From the NCBI GenBank assembly GCA_949361645.1, contig OX442436.1, positions 5,447,886-5,511,885 on the forward strand: a stretch of 64,000 bases of DNA. Direction: 5' to 3'. The notes beneath the pieces were generated by a model. The model was not told where the DNA came from. It made no database searches and was given only the letters and a program-made list of their open reading frames with translations. Positions 54,031 through 64,000 of the stretch are shown in pieces (the stretch's first letter is position 1; each line of letters starts with the position of its first letter). Origin of the DNA: Spongilla lacustris. Its lineage: Eukaryota > Porifera > Demospongiae > Spongillida > Spongillidae. A program made the position numbers and the translations under genes.

Positions 54031-54624
54031 AACATAGAGCATGGTTGTACAATAACATGTGGCCAACTTCATGGACCATGGTTCCAGTAAAACCCCAGCA
54101 GGCCTTGTTTCCAATACCACAGGCCTTGGCTCCACTCAGACCACATTGCTTGAATACCATATGCAGGAATGGATAGGCCATATGCACTATACATCTATGC
54201 AGGATGCTGTCTCGTGGGAGAACGGCCCGGGCTGTGTCTTTTCATAACAGCCTTGGTTGGGTTCATCCCTGGCCCCGTTGCAGGAGGGTTTCACCTAGTA
54301 TGCATCCAGAGTGCAATCCATCTTTACCAATGCATAGACAAATAGCCAATACACTATACAGAATATGGTGTCGCGGGTGATAGCGCTAAAAATAGCAATA
54401 TTCTGAAGGCTCACAACTTCTAGTAGAATACGCGGCACCACGAGATGACATTGGAAAATATAGAAACAACCTACCGGCTTTACACTGTCAATATTTCAAG
54501 GTACTTTATAAAGGCGGAAACTTTACCAGGGCAACGTTTATCCTCCTAGGTCGAGAATCACCCCGTGGATTTGCAAGCTAATGCCACATCCAGGATTGAA
54601 CGATAGCGCCAGAGATGCACATCA

Positions 54625-54864
54625 TTAATACCAGTAGACATTGTAGAAACTGTACATAGACAACGCCGGCACTGTATCGAAACGGTCTGTACAAAAAGGT
54701 CCATCCACAAGAACAGATGTGTTGCTAGGGTCATAATTAGGTCCGTTGCTATGAAAAAATTTCGTATCAAGGGGCGTAGCCTTTTTGTCCAAGGTTTCAA
54801 TGTAATGAAACAGCCGTGCCGTTGGGTCTTCCGCAGCCCAAGCATTAGTCTGGGTACCCGACAT
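54625..54864 (-). CDS. Unrecognised 79-codon open frame
   Basis: MSGTQTNAWAAEDPTARLFH, then HSNGPNYDPSNTSVLVDGPF. The ATG lies in the terminal repeat of the adjacent 444-bp element, so a genuine gene start here is doubtful. It could be part of an exon reading in from the right. No family assigned. Confidence 0.2.
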   Translation of the reverse strand: MSGTQTNAWAAEDPTARLFHYIETLDKKATPLDTKFFHSNGPNYDPSNTSVLVDGPFCTDRFDTVPALSMYSFYNVYWY

Positions 54865-55290
54865 ATGTGGAGTATAGTAGCATGAATCTCATTTAAGCCC
54901 TACCTTTCTACACGTAGCATGAACGCATTAACGAAGCCATGGAGTCGTAGTTACATGCGGGTACATATATAGATGCGAATGCAATCATGCGATACACTGT
55001 GCAGCTGGAACTAGAGTTAGGAGAAATGAAGTGGCTTCAGGTGCACGTGATCATGAGTATAGCCATAGCGACTGGTCTGTCATGATGTCTGTAAGAGCCA
55101 GCTCATCTTATGCAAAAAGTCTCCAATACCATAATACACCCTTATCGATGACGGCGTTCCAAGGTTCTGTCTGACTCTTTCATGTGCAGGTTCGCGCAAA
55201 TCGTAATAGAAAGTTTGGGGACTGTGCGATTGCTAAATAAGCTGTTAACCACAATATGTATTCATAACTAAGTCGGGTACCCAGACTACT
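54847..55290. mobile_element. 444-bp inverted-repeat element related to the 5-kb element
   Basis: AGTCTGGGTACCCGAC at the left is inverted at 55272-55287. CAAGCATT flanks both sides (54839-54846, 55291-55298), an 8-bp duplication as for the 5029-6810 element, whose ends differ by a single base (GGGGACCC against GGGTACCC). It is non-coding and probably a non-autonomous relative. Confidence 0.7.
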
Positions 55291-55470
55291 CAAGCATTTG
55301 AGCGGCTGATGAGAATCGAGAAGGCCTATGAATGATTAGCTCAATGAATAATTAACGTAGCGTGTGTTTATGTACTATTTACCAACCTATAACCCTAAAC
55401 CTAACCTAAGCCCAGCGGCTTCGCTTGAAACGTACACTAACCAATGAGTTGCCAAAAGACAAAAAAAAAG

Positions 55471-55545
55471 GGGAAAAAAAAAACGGGATTGGAACCCAGT
55501 ACCATCCACATCACAGCCAGCCACATTACACACGACTCACAGCAA
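55471..55545 (-). other. Possible tRNA-derived SINE fragment
   Basis: On the minus strand, GTGGCTGGCTGTGATGTGG resembles an A box and GGGTTCCAATCCC a B box about 15 nt later, followed by a T-rich tail. Box spacing is short and no full cloverleaf is evident. Confidence 0.25.
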
Positions 55546-55886
55546 CAATCGAAATCTTTGCATCACTTAGTAACGTTACTTGTGCGTAATTATTCATTGC
55601 GGGTCAAAGTTTAATTAAACCTTCTCTCCTTAACGGTTTCAGAAAAAAGGGTAGCTATAATCTTTATCAACTAACATTCCAAGGAACAAGGTCGTTAGCT
55701 TCTAAAGGCCTTAGTTTGGCTTTGAGATCAATTTCGTAAAGTTACATAACTTCGATCGGGTCGTCACGTGTTGTTCTGATCGTATATTACAACCGTATAT
55801 TTAGAGTTGCCGTGCGGCAGCGTTTTGGGCGTTGCGAGGGCGTGCAAGAGGAGCGGCATTCTTCTAGCACTGTTTCCAGGTTGAAA

Positions 55887-56066
55887 ATGGCTCTTTGTAC
55901 AAGGCTTCTGTCCAGGTCGCTTCGGTTGCGTCACGTGCGGAGTGTCTGCGTGTCCGCCGCGAAGCTGAATGAAAGTGTTCTGCCGCGACATGAGCTGTTC
56001 GCGAAACGCCATATTGGACCGAGCGAAGGAGACGTGCAAGAAATGCTTAAAGTGTGCGGAGCACAG
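55887..56066 (+). CDS. GLDC: GLDC exon 1: mitochondrial presequence and start of mature P-protein
   Basis: 60 codons from ATG 55887, chosen because it is the only ATG giving a presequence in frame with RHIGP. It ends GCACAG before GCAAGT, a GC-AG intron. Extending to the next GT would break phase with exon 2 (AGC ATG GAA). An E-box-like CACGTG lies at 55766; no TATA box was identified. Confidence 0.88.
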
Positions 56067-56427
56067 GCAAGTTCCCCCTCCCTTCCTCCCTAATTTGTAG
56101 CGCCTAATATCTACGTGCCTTGAAATCGCGGGACATGTACTATTTGCGAACCGCTGGAAGTCTTACCTGAGGGGTGGAGGCCCATGTGCTAAGAGATGAT
56201 GAAAAGCCACACCGCCAATGCGGAATGTTTGCTTTGTCACATTATATGTAAACAGAGGGATGTTAATTGGTTTAAGGATATTTTTCTTTCATTCACTGGG
56301 GGGACACTGTTATTTTTAACTTTTATTCCGTGCAGAGCATGGAAGACTTGCTCTCAAGGGCCATGCCACAAAACATTCGTCTCAACCGTGAACTGAAGTT
56401 GGATGAGCCGTTGTGTAAGTTTGTGTA

Positions 56428-56497
<70 letters not shown>

Positions 56498-59400
56498 CAC
56501 ACACACACACACATGCACACACACACACACACACACACTGCGGCCAAGCGAAGCAGACCAGCTGGCCAAATGTGATGAAAGGAATAAATGGTGAAAGATT
56601 AACCTTTTGCCCAAGCAATCATGTGATCTTCATCTGATCTGCATGTGATCTGATCTGATCTGCATGTGATCTCAATCTATTCATGATCATGACCTACTTG
56701 GGCAGTCTTGTTCTTTCACCATTTGCCCTCTCCCACCACCACACTCCCCTTCCCTCCCCTCCCATCACCACACTCCCCTCCCCTCCCCTCCCATTCATTC
56801 AACTCACTCCTCCCCTCATCTCAACAGCTGAGTGGGAGCTGTTGGGCAGGATCAATGACCTGGCGCACAAGAACCAGGTATACCGGTCCTATATTGGTAG
56901 TGGCTACTACAACTGCATCACCCCTGCTGTGATCAGGCGCAATGTCTTGGAGAACCCAGGATGGTCAGTTTGCTTTCTTCTTCTCTTTCGAGGAATGCTA
57001 TGCAGATCAGACAGGCTATTTCCTATATCCTCGTGAATAGGAGATAGTCTGACTTCTGCAATTACAGACCATACTCATGCAGATATATGCTGGATATACC
57101 GGGGATGGGGTTGTGCATGTACTGGGGACCAGGGTATGTATGCACTGGGGACCAGGGTATGTGCCTACATGTATAGTGTTGCTATGGATTACTAGGATGT
57201 ACTTAATGTGAACATTACAATGAAAGCAAACATGCACTTATGGAGGTGTAGGGGGTGGAGCTGACAAACGTGCACTTATGGAGGTGTAGGGGGTGGAGCT
57301 GACAAATGTGCACTTATGGAGGTGTAGGGGGTGGAGCTGACAAACATGCACTTATGGAGGTGTAGGGGGTGGAGCTGACAAATGTGCACTTATGGAGGTG
57401 TAGGGGGTGGAGCTGACAAACATGCACTTATGGAGGTGTAGGGGGTGGAGCTGACACGCTACAACTGTTTGTACTGATAATTTGCTACAATGAGAATCAA
57501 ATTAAACACCAAACAGATTTTCAGAGGTCATCTTACACTCGATGAAATAATGGCATGTGAACATTAATTGCAATACGAAGGTGAAACTCCTCCTTGACTA
57601 TATTCTTTCCCCCCCCTTTTAAGGATCACGCAGTACACCCCCTACCAGGCTGAACTGGCGCAGGGAAGGTTGGAGAGCCTCATGAACTTCCAGACTATGG
57701 TGTGCGACCTCACAGGTCTTGGAGTGGCCAACGCCTCTCTCCTGGATGAAGCCACTGCTGCAGCTGAAGCCATGGCTCTCTGCTTCAGGTAACAACCTCT
57801 CCTAATACCATAGCTCCCATGGCTCTCTGCTTCAGGTAACAACCCCTCCTAATATCATAGCTCCACACATGGATTGCATGCATTTTGAGCCTACGTAGCC
57901 CTTGACCATCTGACCCCACCCCTTGAACACCCCACCAACTAACCCCGCCTCCTTGTCCTCTTATCCGACCCCACCCCCTTGCTCTCATTTGACCCCACCC
58001 CTTGCTCTCATTTGACCTCACCCCTTGCTCTCATTTGACCCCACCCCCTTTCCCCTCCCACCTGACATCACCTCCTTCACACCTTTTGCAGACAATTCAA
58101 GCAGCACGAGAAGTTGAGGTTCTTTGTGGACTCTCTCTGCCACCCCCAGTCCATAGCGGTGCTCAGAAGCAGGGCAGACCAGCTGGGCATAGAGCTGGTG
58201 GTTGGGGACCACACGAGGTTTGACTTCTCAGGGGGTCAGGTGTGCGGTGTGGCGCTGCAATACCCCAACACTGATGGTGTGGTTGTTGACTACTCGCGTG
58301 TGATAGAGGAGGCCCACAAGAATGGAGTGAGTGGTGTGTGTGGGGGGGGGATGGTTGGGTGGGGATGAGTGGTGGTGGGTAGCTGGGATAGATGAATGCA
58401 TGTGTACAATGTAGGTTGTATGTGCAGGTACTGTATGGCTTTGCACTGTGTTTCAGTGATGGCAAACATTTGGACAACACTTGAAGCCTTTTGTGGAGTA
58501 TCACATTTTTCCGATCTGAAGTGTTGAATTTTTGCACTTGTAACTTGAAGTGCTGCTATGTATGGCAGCCAAATGTTTTGTTCCCATTTAAATGCTGACT
58601 ACTACAAAGCAAAATTCAGATGTCCCAACCCAGCATTTTTATCATGCAGAGCTATCCTCACTTTTATAATGCACTAATTCCAAAGCCGAGTTTTAAAAAG
58701 CACATGGCAGTGAACCAAGACCCCTGGAGGTCATGGTAACCCTAGACCCCTGGAGGTCCTGGAGGTCATGGTAACCCTAGACCCCTGGAGGTCATGGTAA
58801 CCCCAGACCTCTGGAGGTCATGGTAACCCCAGTCCCCTGGAGGTCATGATAACCCCAGACCCCTAGAGGGCAAAACTGCTGTAGTGATTATTAAGGTGAC
58901 CATACACCAAGGTGACCTTACACTGAGGTGACCTTACACTGAGGTGACCTTACACTGAGGGGACCTTACACTGAGGTGACCTTACACTGGGGTGACCTTA
59001 CACTGGGGTGACCTTACACTGGGGTGACGTGTTGCAATTGTTGCACCACATGCAACACAGTTCTTGGGATTGTATCCAAGGCAACACTGTTATCTTGGAT
59101 ACACCACCTTTCACAATACTGAAATGGCTTCTGTTGCTAGGCTTGGAGTATGGATGGATAGCTATCATTTGTGGGATCAAAGACCATGCTTGTACAACAC
59201 CATGCTAAAGGGGCCTTAATTAAAGAAGTGATGGGCCTTAATTAAAGCCAAAGGGGCCTTAATTAAAGTGATGATGAGCATTAAAGCGATAATGGGTGAG
59301 CTGGCACCTGCTTTAAAGCCACCTGTGGTTCCCATTCACTGTTAAAATTACGCTTGCATTGGTGTCTGAAGGCAATAGTACCTGGCAGGTGCTATGTATT

Positions 59401-61868
59401 GGGTACGGGGAGGAGGGTACCCCTCCGTATAGGGGGGATGGGGGAGTGCTTTAAGCTCCCGCCATCATGGTGGGGTGGAGCCCCGCACATCATGTGTGCC
59501 AACTTTACATGTAACTTTTTCACATGTCAATCTATCAATTATAGCTGCTTAGGTCAACACTCATTATAGTTGGAAGTTGAACTGTTGCTCGACGCGATGC
59601 CAATTACATCAACGTAATGCAGCCATGCGGGCACGCGCTTACAACATGTGAACTGTTTTAATTTAATTTAAGATGCTCGCACGCTCCAATACTCCATGAC
59701 TTGGCTGGGCTCCACACATATGCTCGCACGCTCCAATACTCCATGACTTGGCTGGGCTCCACACATATGCTCGCACGCTCCAATACTCCATGACTTGGCT
59801 GGGCTCCACACATATGTTATCTCCATCGTTTCATTAATGATAATAGTAATGTATACAATAGCACAGCTTACAATGACACCAGTTAACTACTCAATTTAGT
59901 ACCATTAATAACTATTACAGCATGTGCAGTTATGCATGGCACCACTGTGTGCAGCATGTTGCCTAGCAGCATGTTGCCTAGCCTGTTTGTTTCTAGTCAC
60001 CGTTTATGGAGTTTTTTCAAAAGCATGAGATCCATAGCATGGTGCAAATATGCTGCAAGAGCACTATCTCCTTACATGGCCCCAATTTAGGATATTAATA
60101 GTTGTAATGAAAGTTGTTAATGAAACAATGCATATGTGAAAATGATAAACACTCACATTTTGTACTGTATGTATGTGCTGTGTATGTGTGTATGTGCATG
60201 TGTATGTGTGTATGTGCATGTGCTGTGTATGTGTATGTGCATGTGTATGTGTGTATGTGTATGTGCATGTGTATGTGTGTGTATGTGTGTGTATGTGCAT
60301 GTGTATGTGATGTGTATGTGTGTGTATGTATGTGTGTGTGTGTATGTATGTATGTGTGTACGTACATCACAACTTGTTGGTGACAAAGTGAAACTGAAGG
60401 CGAATATACACAAGCAATGTGTTGCATGCAACTCAAATGAATAAAATTTCAGTAAACTATTCAGTAATCTACTCTACCATTAGTTGTTGCATTGTCACAG
60501 GCAGGACATGTTAGTACATGGTACAGCAGGCAGGGATGTTAGCAAAGGCTTCAACTGTGCCCGTGTTGTGTGTGGGTGCACATGGTAGTGTGTTACTGTG
60601 CATTTATGTCTACAACAATGTGTTCTATTAATAATTATTATTATCATTATTTTTTGCAGGCACTGGTTGCCATGGGTACTGACCTTCTTGCCCTGACCAT
60701 GCTAAAGCCCCCCGGGGAGCTTGGCGCGGACATAGCTTATGGGAATGCACAGAGATTTGGAGTACCCATGGGTGAGTGCTGATGTGATGTGGGGGTCCAA
60801 GGGAGTGTGCTGATGTGATGTGGGGGTCCAAGGGAGTGTGCTGATGTGATGTGGGGGTCCAAGGGAGTGTGCTGATGTGATGTGGGGGTCCGAGGGAGTG
60901 TGCTGATGTGATGTGGGGGTCCAAGGGAGTGTGCTGATGTGATGTGGGGGTCCAAGGGAGTGAGTGCTGATGTGATGTGGGGGGAGCATTGTGAACACAG
61001 GAGGAAAATATAAATACACATGGTCACACACACACACACACACACACACATGAGACACTGAGGTTTTTTGAGGTCATTGATCAGCTTCATTTTGTGACCT
61101 CACTGATAGTTGCTGTTATATGTGATGAGATGCATATGACATCCCTCTGGTATGACATCCCTCTGGTATGACCTCTCAGGAATGACCTTTTTGGTTTGAC
61201 CTCTGGGGTGTAACTTCTATCTCAAGGTATCTCTCACTCTATTAACCCAAGATAGCCAATGCATAATCAATCATCTACATATGAGGATGTAAATATGTTT
61301 TCAGTTAAAACAATGGGTTTTAGCAAAGGCCATGAGATGAAGCTGGTCCTAAAGATAAACTCAAAACTGTCTCTCTACCCCCACCACCCTCATCTTGGCC
61401 CTCCCCTCCCTCCTCCCCATCTTGGCCCTCCACTCCCTCCTCCCCATCTTGGCCCTCCACTCCCTCCTCCCCATCTTGGCCCTCCCATCCCTCCTCCCCA
61501 TCTTGGCCCCTTGGCCCTCCACTCCCTCCTCCCCATCTTGGCCCTCCCATCCCTCCTCCCCATCTTGGCCCTCCACTCCCTCCTCCCCATCTTGGCCCTC
61601 CACTCCCTCCTCCCCATCTTGGCCCTCCACTCCCACCTCCCCATCTTGGCCCTCCACTCCCTCCTCCCCATCTTGGCCCTCCTGTCCCTCCTCCCCATCT
61701 TGGCCCTCCCCTCCCTCCCTCCTCCCCATCTTGGCCCTCCCCTCCCTCCCCTGCCTCCTCACAGGATATGGTGGTCCCCATGCTGCATTTTTTGCTGTAA
61801 AGAAAGAGCTGATCAAGTCGGTGCCCGGAAGGATTGTGGGGCAGACATGGTAAGGAAGGCACACACAC

Positions 61869-61910
<42 letters not shown>

Positions 61911-64000
61911 ACATAACACACATACACATGTACACACACACGTACACACACATGTACACACATAACACACACACACACACACATGTACACACATGTACAC
62001 ACACATGCACACACACACACATAAGCATAAATATATTAACCCTATCTCCACTCAGGGACAGACAGGGTCTTCCAACGTATCGTTTGTCTCTGCAGACCAG
62101 GGAGCAACACATCAGACGTGAGAAGGCTACTAGTAACATCTGCACAGCCCAGGTGAGGTTATGTGGAGGGGGATAGGAGGCCTCTAGTAACATCTGCACA
62201 GCCCAGGTGAGGTTATGTGGAGGGGGATAGGAGGCCTCTAGTAACATCTGCACAGCCCAGGTGAGGTTATGTGGAGGGGGATAGGAGGCCTCTAGTAACA
62301 TCTGCACAGCCCAGGTGAGGTTATGTGGAGGGGGATAGGAGGCCTCTAGTAACATCTGCACAGCCCAGGTGAGGTTATGTGGAGGGGGATAGGAGGCCTC
62401 TAGTAACATCTGCACAGCCCAGGTGAGGTTATGTGGAGGGGGATAGGAGGCCTCTAGTAACATCTGCACAGCCCAGGTGAGGTTATGTGGAGGGGGATAG
62501 GAGGCCTCTAGTAACATCTGCACAGCCCAGGTGAGGTTATGTGGAGGGGGATAGGAGGCCTCTAGTAACATCTGCACAGCCCAGGTGAGGTTATGTGGAG
62601 GGGCCTCTAGTAACACCTGCACAGCCCAGGTGAGGTTATGTGGAGGGGGGATAGGAGGCCTCTAGTAACATCTGCACAGCCCAGGTGAGGTTATGTGGAG
62701 GGGGGATAGGAGGCCTCTAGTAACATCTGCACAGCCCAGGTGAGGTTATGTGGAGGGGGATAGGAGGCCTCTAGTAACATCTGCACAGCCCAGGTGAGGT
62801 TATGTGGAGGGGGATAGGAGGCCTCTAGTAACATCTGCACAGCCCAGGTGAGGTTATGTGGAGGGGGATAGGAGGCCTCTAGTAACATCTGCACAGCCCA
62901 GGTGAGGTTATGTGGAGGGGGATAGGAGGCCTCTAGTAACATTTGCACAGCCCAGGTGAGGTTATGTGGAGGGGGGATAGGAGGCCTCTAGTAACACCTG
63001 CACAGCCCAGGTGAGGTTATGTGGAGGGGGGATAGGAGGCCTCTAGTAACATCTGCACAGAGTAAGGACTAAGTAAGGGACAGGCCTATTGACACTCAAC
63101 AGTATCAGCAACTCTGTTGTTCTTGCCCTTGTTATATTTTATGTAAGGCTGCGTGCATCTTTAGTTATTTGAAAGCAAATTATTCCTGTTTCAAATTACA
63201 GGTGATTTTAAATATGTTTTGTTATGGTGCTTTATTCAATGATTTTCAAAACATATTTCCATGATCCTTTGTGATGCGTATTGCTTAGAGGTGTGAACGT
63301 TCACATTTCGTGGCAAAGGATTGGTGTGTGAAATGTTGCATTTTAGTTACATCTTGTCTGGAATGAAATGTAGGAAATTTCATGATACGCGTCACCCGAA
63401 ATAAGTGGAAATTCCACTTGTATACTGGAGCACATGTTAACCCACAGTGCACATAAATGTAACTGTTGGAATTTGCTGTGAATCAGTTCATATTAGGCAT
63501 GCAGTAGAATGGAGGGAGGTGCTGTTGGTGGGTGGAGCTAGAATTAGAATGACATGTGCCTGGTGTAAATTAAATTCATACCAGCCATGTGACCACACAT
63601 TCTGAGCAGACACCAAATTTCATGATTGGATTGCCCTTGATTGTAACCTCTGGACATGGACAGTTCACAAAAATAAGAGCTGTTATTTGCGATACTGCGA
63701 GACCACACCCTTGTGTTTATTTTCCCCTCCTCCTCCTCCTCCCCATCCTTGTCCCCCAGGCTCTTCTTGCTAACATATCGGCCCTATACGCCATCTACCA
63801 TGGACCGGCTGGACTGAAGGCCATAGCTAAGCGAGTACACCTCACCACTGTGGTCCTTGCAGAGGGTAAGAACAGCTTTGTCATTTCGTACACTTTTTTT
63901 AATTACATATTTTTTTCTTTTCCCTTCTCCATTTTTCTGTCCTCCTAGCTCTGCGTCGTCAAGGACACACTGTACACACGGGTGCATTTTTTGACACTAT
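55887..64000 (+). CDS. GLDC: Glycine dehydrogenase (decarboxylating), P-protein of the glycine cleavage system; first ten exons, cut by window edge
   Basis: Mitochondrial PLP enzyme that decarboxylates glycine and loads the aminomethyl group onto H-protein. Exons: 55887-56066, 56336-56414, 56828-56963, 57624-57788, 58092-58326, 60660-60771, 61765-61849, 62056-62152, 63760-63865, 63949-64000. They join in phase to about 416 residues of the usual roughly 1000. Residues 1-27 are Arg/Leu/Ser-rich without acids, as in a mitochondrial presequence. Family motifs in order: [156 protein letters not shown]. The PLP lysine lies beyond the window. Intron 1 has a GC donor. No frame breaks seen. Confidence 0.95.
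56428..56539 (+). repeat. CA microsatellite at the start of GLDC intron 2
   Basis: An ACAC run with two or three TGCACA breaks begins about 14 bases after the exon 2 donor (GTAAGT at 56415). Confidence 0.9.
57228..57456. repeat. 38-bp minisatellite in GLDC intron 3
   Basis: Six units of TGCACTTATGGAGGTGTAGG plus GGGTGGAGCTGACAAACG. Near-identical units indicate recent expansion. Confidence 0.9.
57772..57855 (+). repeat. 47-bp duplication of the GLDC exon 4 3' end and donor
   Basis: CATGGCTCTCTGCTTCAG plus GTAACAAC and the following CTCCTAATA(C/T)CATAGCTCC occur twice. The first donor (57789) gives the conserved frame (CFR-QFK). The second (57836) would add 47 nt with an immediate in-frame stop (TAA). 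Confidence 0.88.
58700..59035. repeat. Two minisatellites in GLDC intron 5
   Basis: About 28-bp units around CCCCTGGAGGTCATGGTAAC (58715-58870), then 16-bp units of GGTGACCTTACACTGA (58895-59030), eight copies or so. Confidence 0.85.
59683..59818. repeat. 47-bp tandem triplication in GLDC intron 5
   Basis: Three near-perfect copies of GCTCGCACGCTCCAATACTC plus CATGACTTGGCTGGGCTCCACACATAT (split here for length). Confidence 0.85.
60164..60362. repeat. GT/TATG-rich microsatellite in GLDC intron 5
   Basis: Mixed TGTATGTG and TGTGCATG repeats about 300 bp before exon 6. They give Cys/Met/Val repeat frames only. Confidence 0.9.
60772..60985 (+). repeat. 33-bp minisatellite starting at the GLDC exon 6 donor
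   Basis: The donor text GTGAGTGCTGATGTGATGTG starts at 60772, and the array of GGGGTCCAAGGGA plus GTGTGCTGATGTGATGTG units follows directly, six copies. The last copy restores GTGAGTGCTGATG exactly (60961). Confidence 0.88.
61385..61762 (+). repeat. 27-bp pyrimidine minisatellite running into the GLDC exon 7 acceptor
   Basis: About 13 units of CATCTTGGCCCTCCACTCCC plus TCCTCCC end only a few bases before CTCACAG at 61764. The array functions in effect as a polypyrimidine tract of more than 350 bases, broken by TTGG. Confidence 0.9.
61858..62025 (+). repeat. CA-rich microsatellite at the start of GLDC intron 7
   Basis: GCACACAC repeats with CGCACA, CATACA and CATGTACA variants begin about eight bases after the exon 7 donor (61850) and fill most of the 206-nt intron. 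Confidence 0.9.
62125..63060 (+). repeat. 54-bp minisatellite made of exon 8 end plus 5' splice site, about 17 units
   Basis: Each unit carries CTAGTAACATCTGCACAG plus CCCAG, then GTGAGGTTATGTGGAGGGGG and ATAGGAGGC. The first unit is the true end of GLDC exon 8 (ATSNICTAQ, donor at 62153). The others differ from it by one or two bases or by an extra G. One unit (about 62582-62630) is shortened by about 10 bases. The last copy ends at CTGCACAG and continues AGTAAGG. The minus-strand Leu/Pro/Trp repeat frames are artefacts. Confidence 0.97.
63061..63759 (+). other. GLDC intron 8, unique part
   Basis: AT-rich intron sequence ending in a strong pyrimidine tract and acceptor (TTGTCCCCCAG). No other feature was recognised. 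Confidence 0.6.

Noticed and set aside
53000..54190. Gly/Trp/Val and His/Pro/Thr repeat proteins up to 265 codons
   Set aside because: They overlap in several frames on both strands of a 24-bp minisatellite, with no start context or domain.
55380..55410. Telomere-like AACCCTAAACCTAACC text
   Set aside because: Only three degenerate units; too short to call an interstitial telomere.
61813..62948. Minus-strand frame with repeated [18 protein letters not shown]
   Set aside because: It is antisense of the exon 8 / donor minisatellite; the 54-bp unit is divisible by three, so stops are missing by construction.
25374..63060. CRISPR-like arrays
   Set aside because: Units are directly adjacent tandem repeats without unique spacers, and the DNA is from an animal.

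Overview
The window looks like nuclear DNA of an invertebrate animal. It has spliced genes with GT-AG introns, phase 1-1 Ig, fibronectin III (FN3) and EGF exons, a mitochondrial glycine-cleavage P-protein gene, and many DNA transposons, LTR and non-LTR retroelements and minisatellites. The Ig/FN3/EGF mix and the style of the LINE relics suggest a non-bilaterian such as a sponge. That is inference; no marker gene here settles the species. A 200-base N gap lies at 51301-51500.

Layout. 1-48.2 kb is a minus-strand cluster of tandemly duplicated Ig-FN3 genes. Gene A enters at 2426 and runs off the left edge. Gene B (23359 to 14025) joins ten exons into an unbroken 959-codon frame: signal peptide, Ig, Ig, five FN3, Ig, Cys-rich tail. 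Gene C (48189 to 33641) has the same exon order but has lost the last Ig exon and most of the tail. Relic exons lie at 10.8-11.4 kb and at 38.0/42.6 kb. An EGF-type secreted-protein gene (31398 to 30360, minus) sits between B and C. The first exon, the FN3 exons and the flanks are nearly identical between copies, while the first Ig exon differs strongly in sequence and length. This would suit a diversifying recognition-receptor family.

Mobile DNA fills the introns and spacers. A complete Ty3/gypsy element (38129-42609) has identical 254-bp LTRs, a 5-bp target duplication and an intact 1340-codon gag-pol frame. A 1.78-kb inverted-repeat element (5029-6810) with a perfect 8-bp duplication carries a broken RecQ-like helicase. 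There is a 1.56-kb foldback element (20609-22165), a nest of three inverted-repeat elements (44959-47283), decayed LINE pieces (24.8-27.6 kb) and several small hairpin elements. Long G or C homopolymers occur throughout, often inside these elements. A nearly pure TGCG array of about 770 bp lies at 7457-8223.

48.2-55.8 kb is mostly minisatellite and repeat DNA, with one zinc-binding, RAG1-N-terminus-like coding piece at 52595-52960. From 55887 to the right edge, ten exons of a plus-strand glycine dehydrogenase (GLDC, P-protein) gene encode about 416 N-terminal residues. Its introns are full of minisatellites that start at or next to splice sites. The most striking is a 54-bp array of about 17 units (62125-63060) in which every unit repeats the end of exon 8 plus its 5' splice site.
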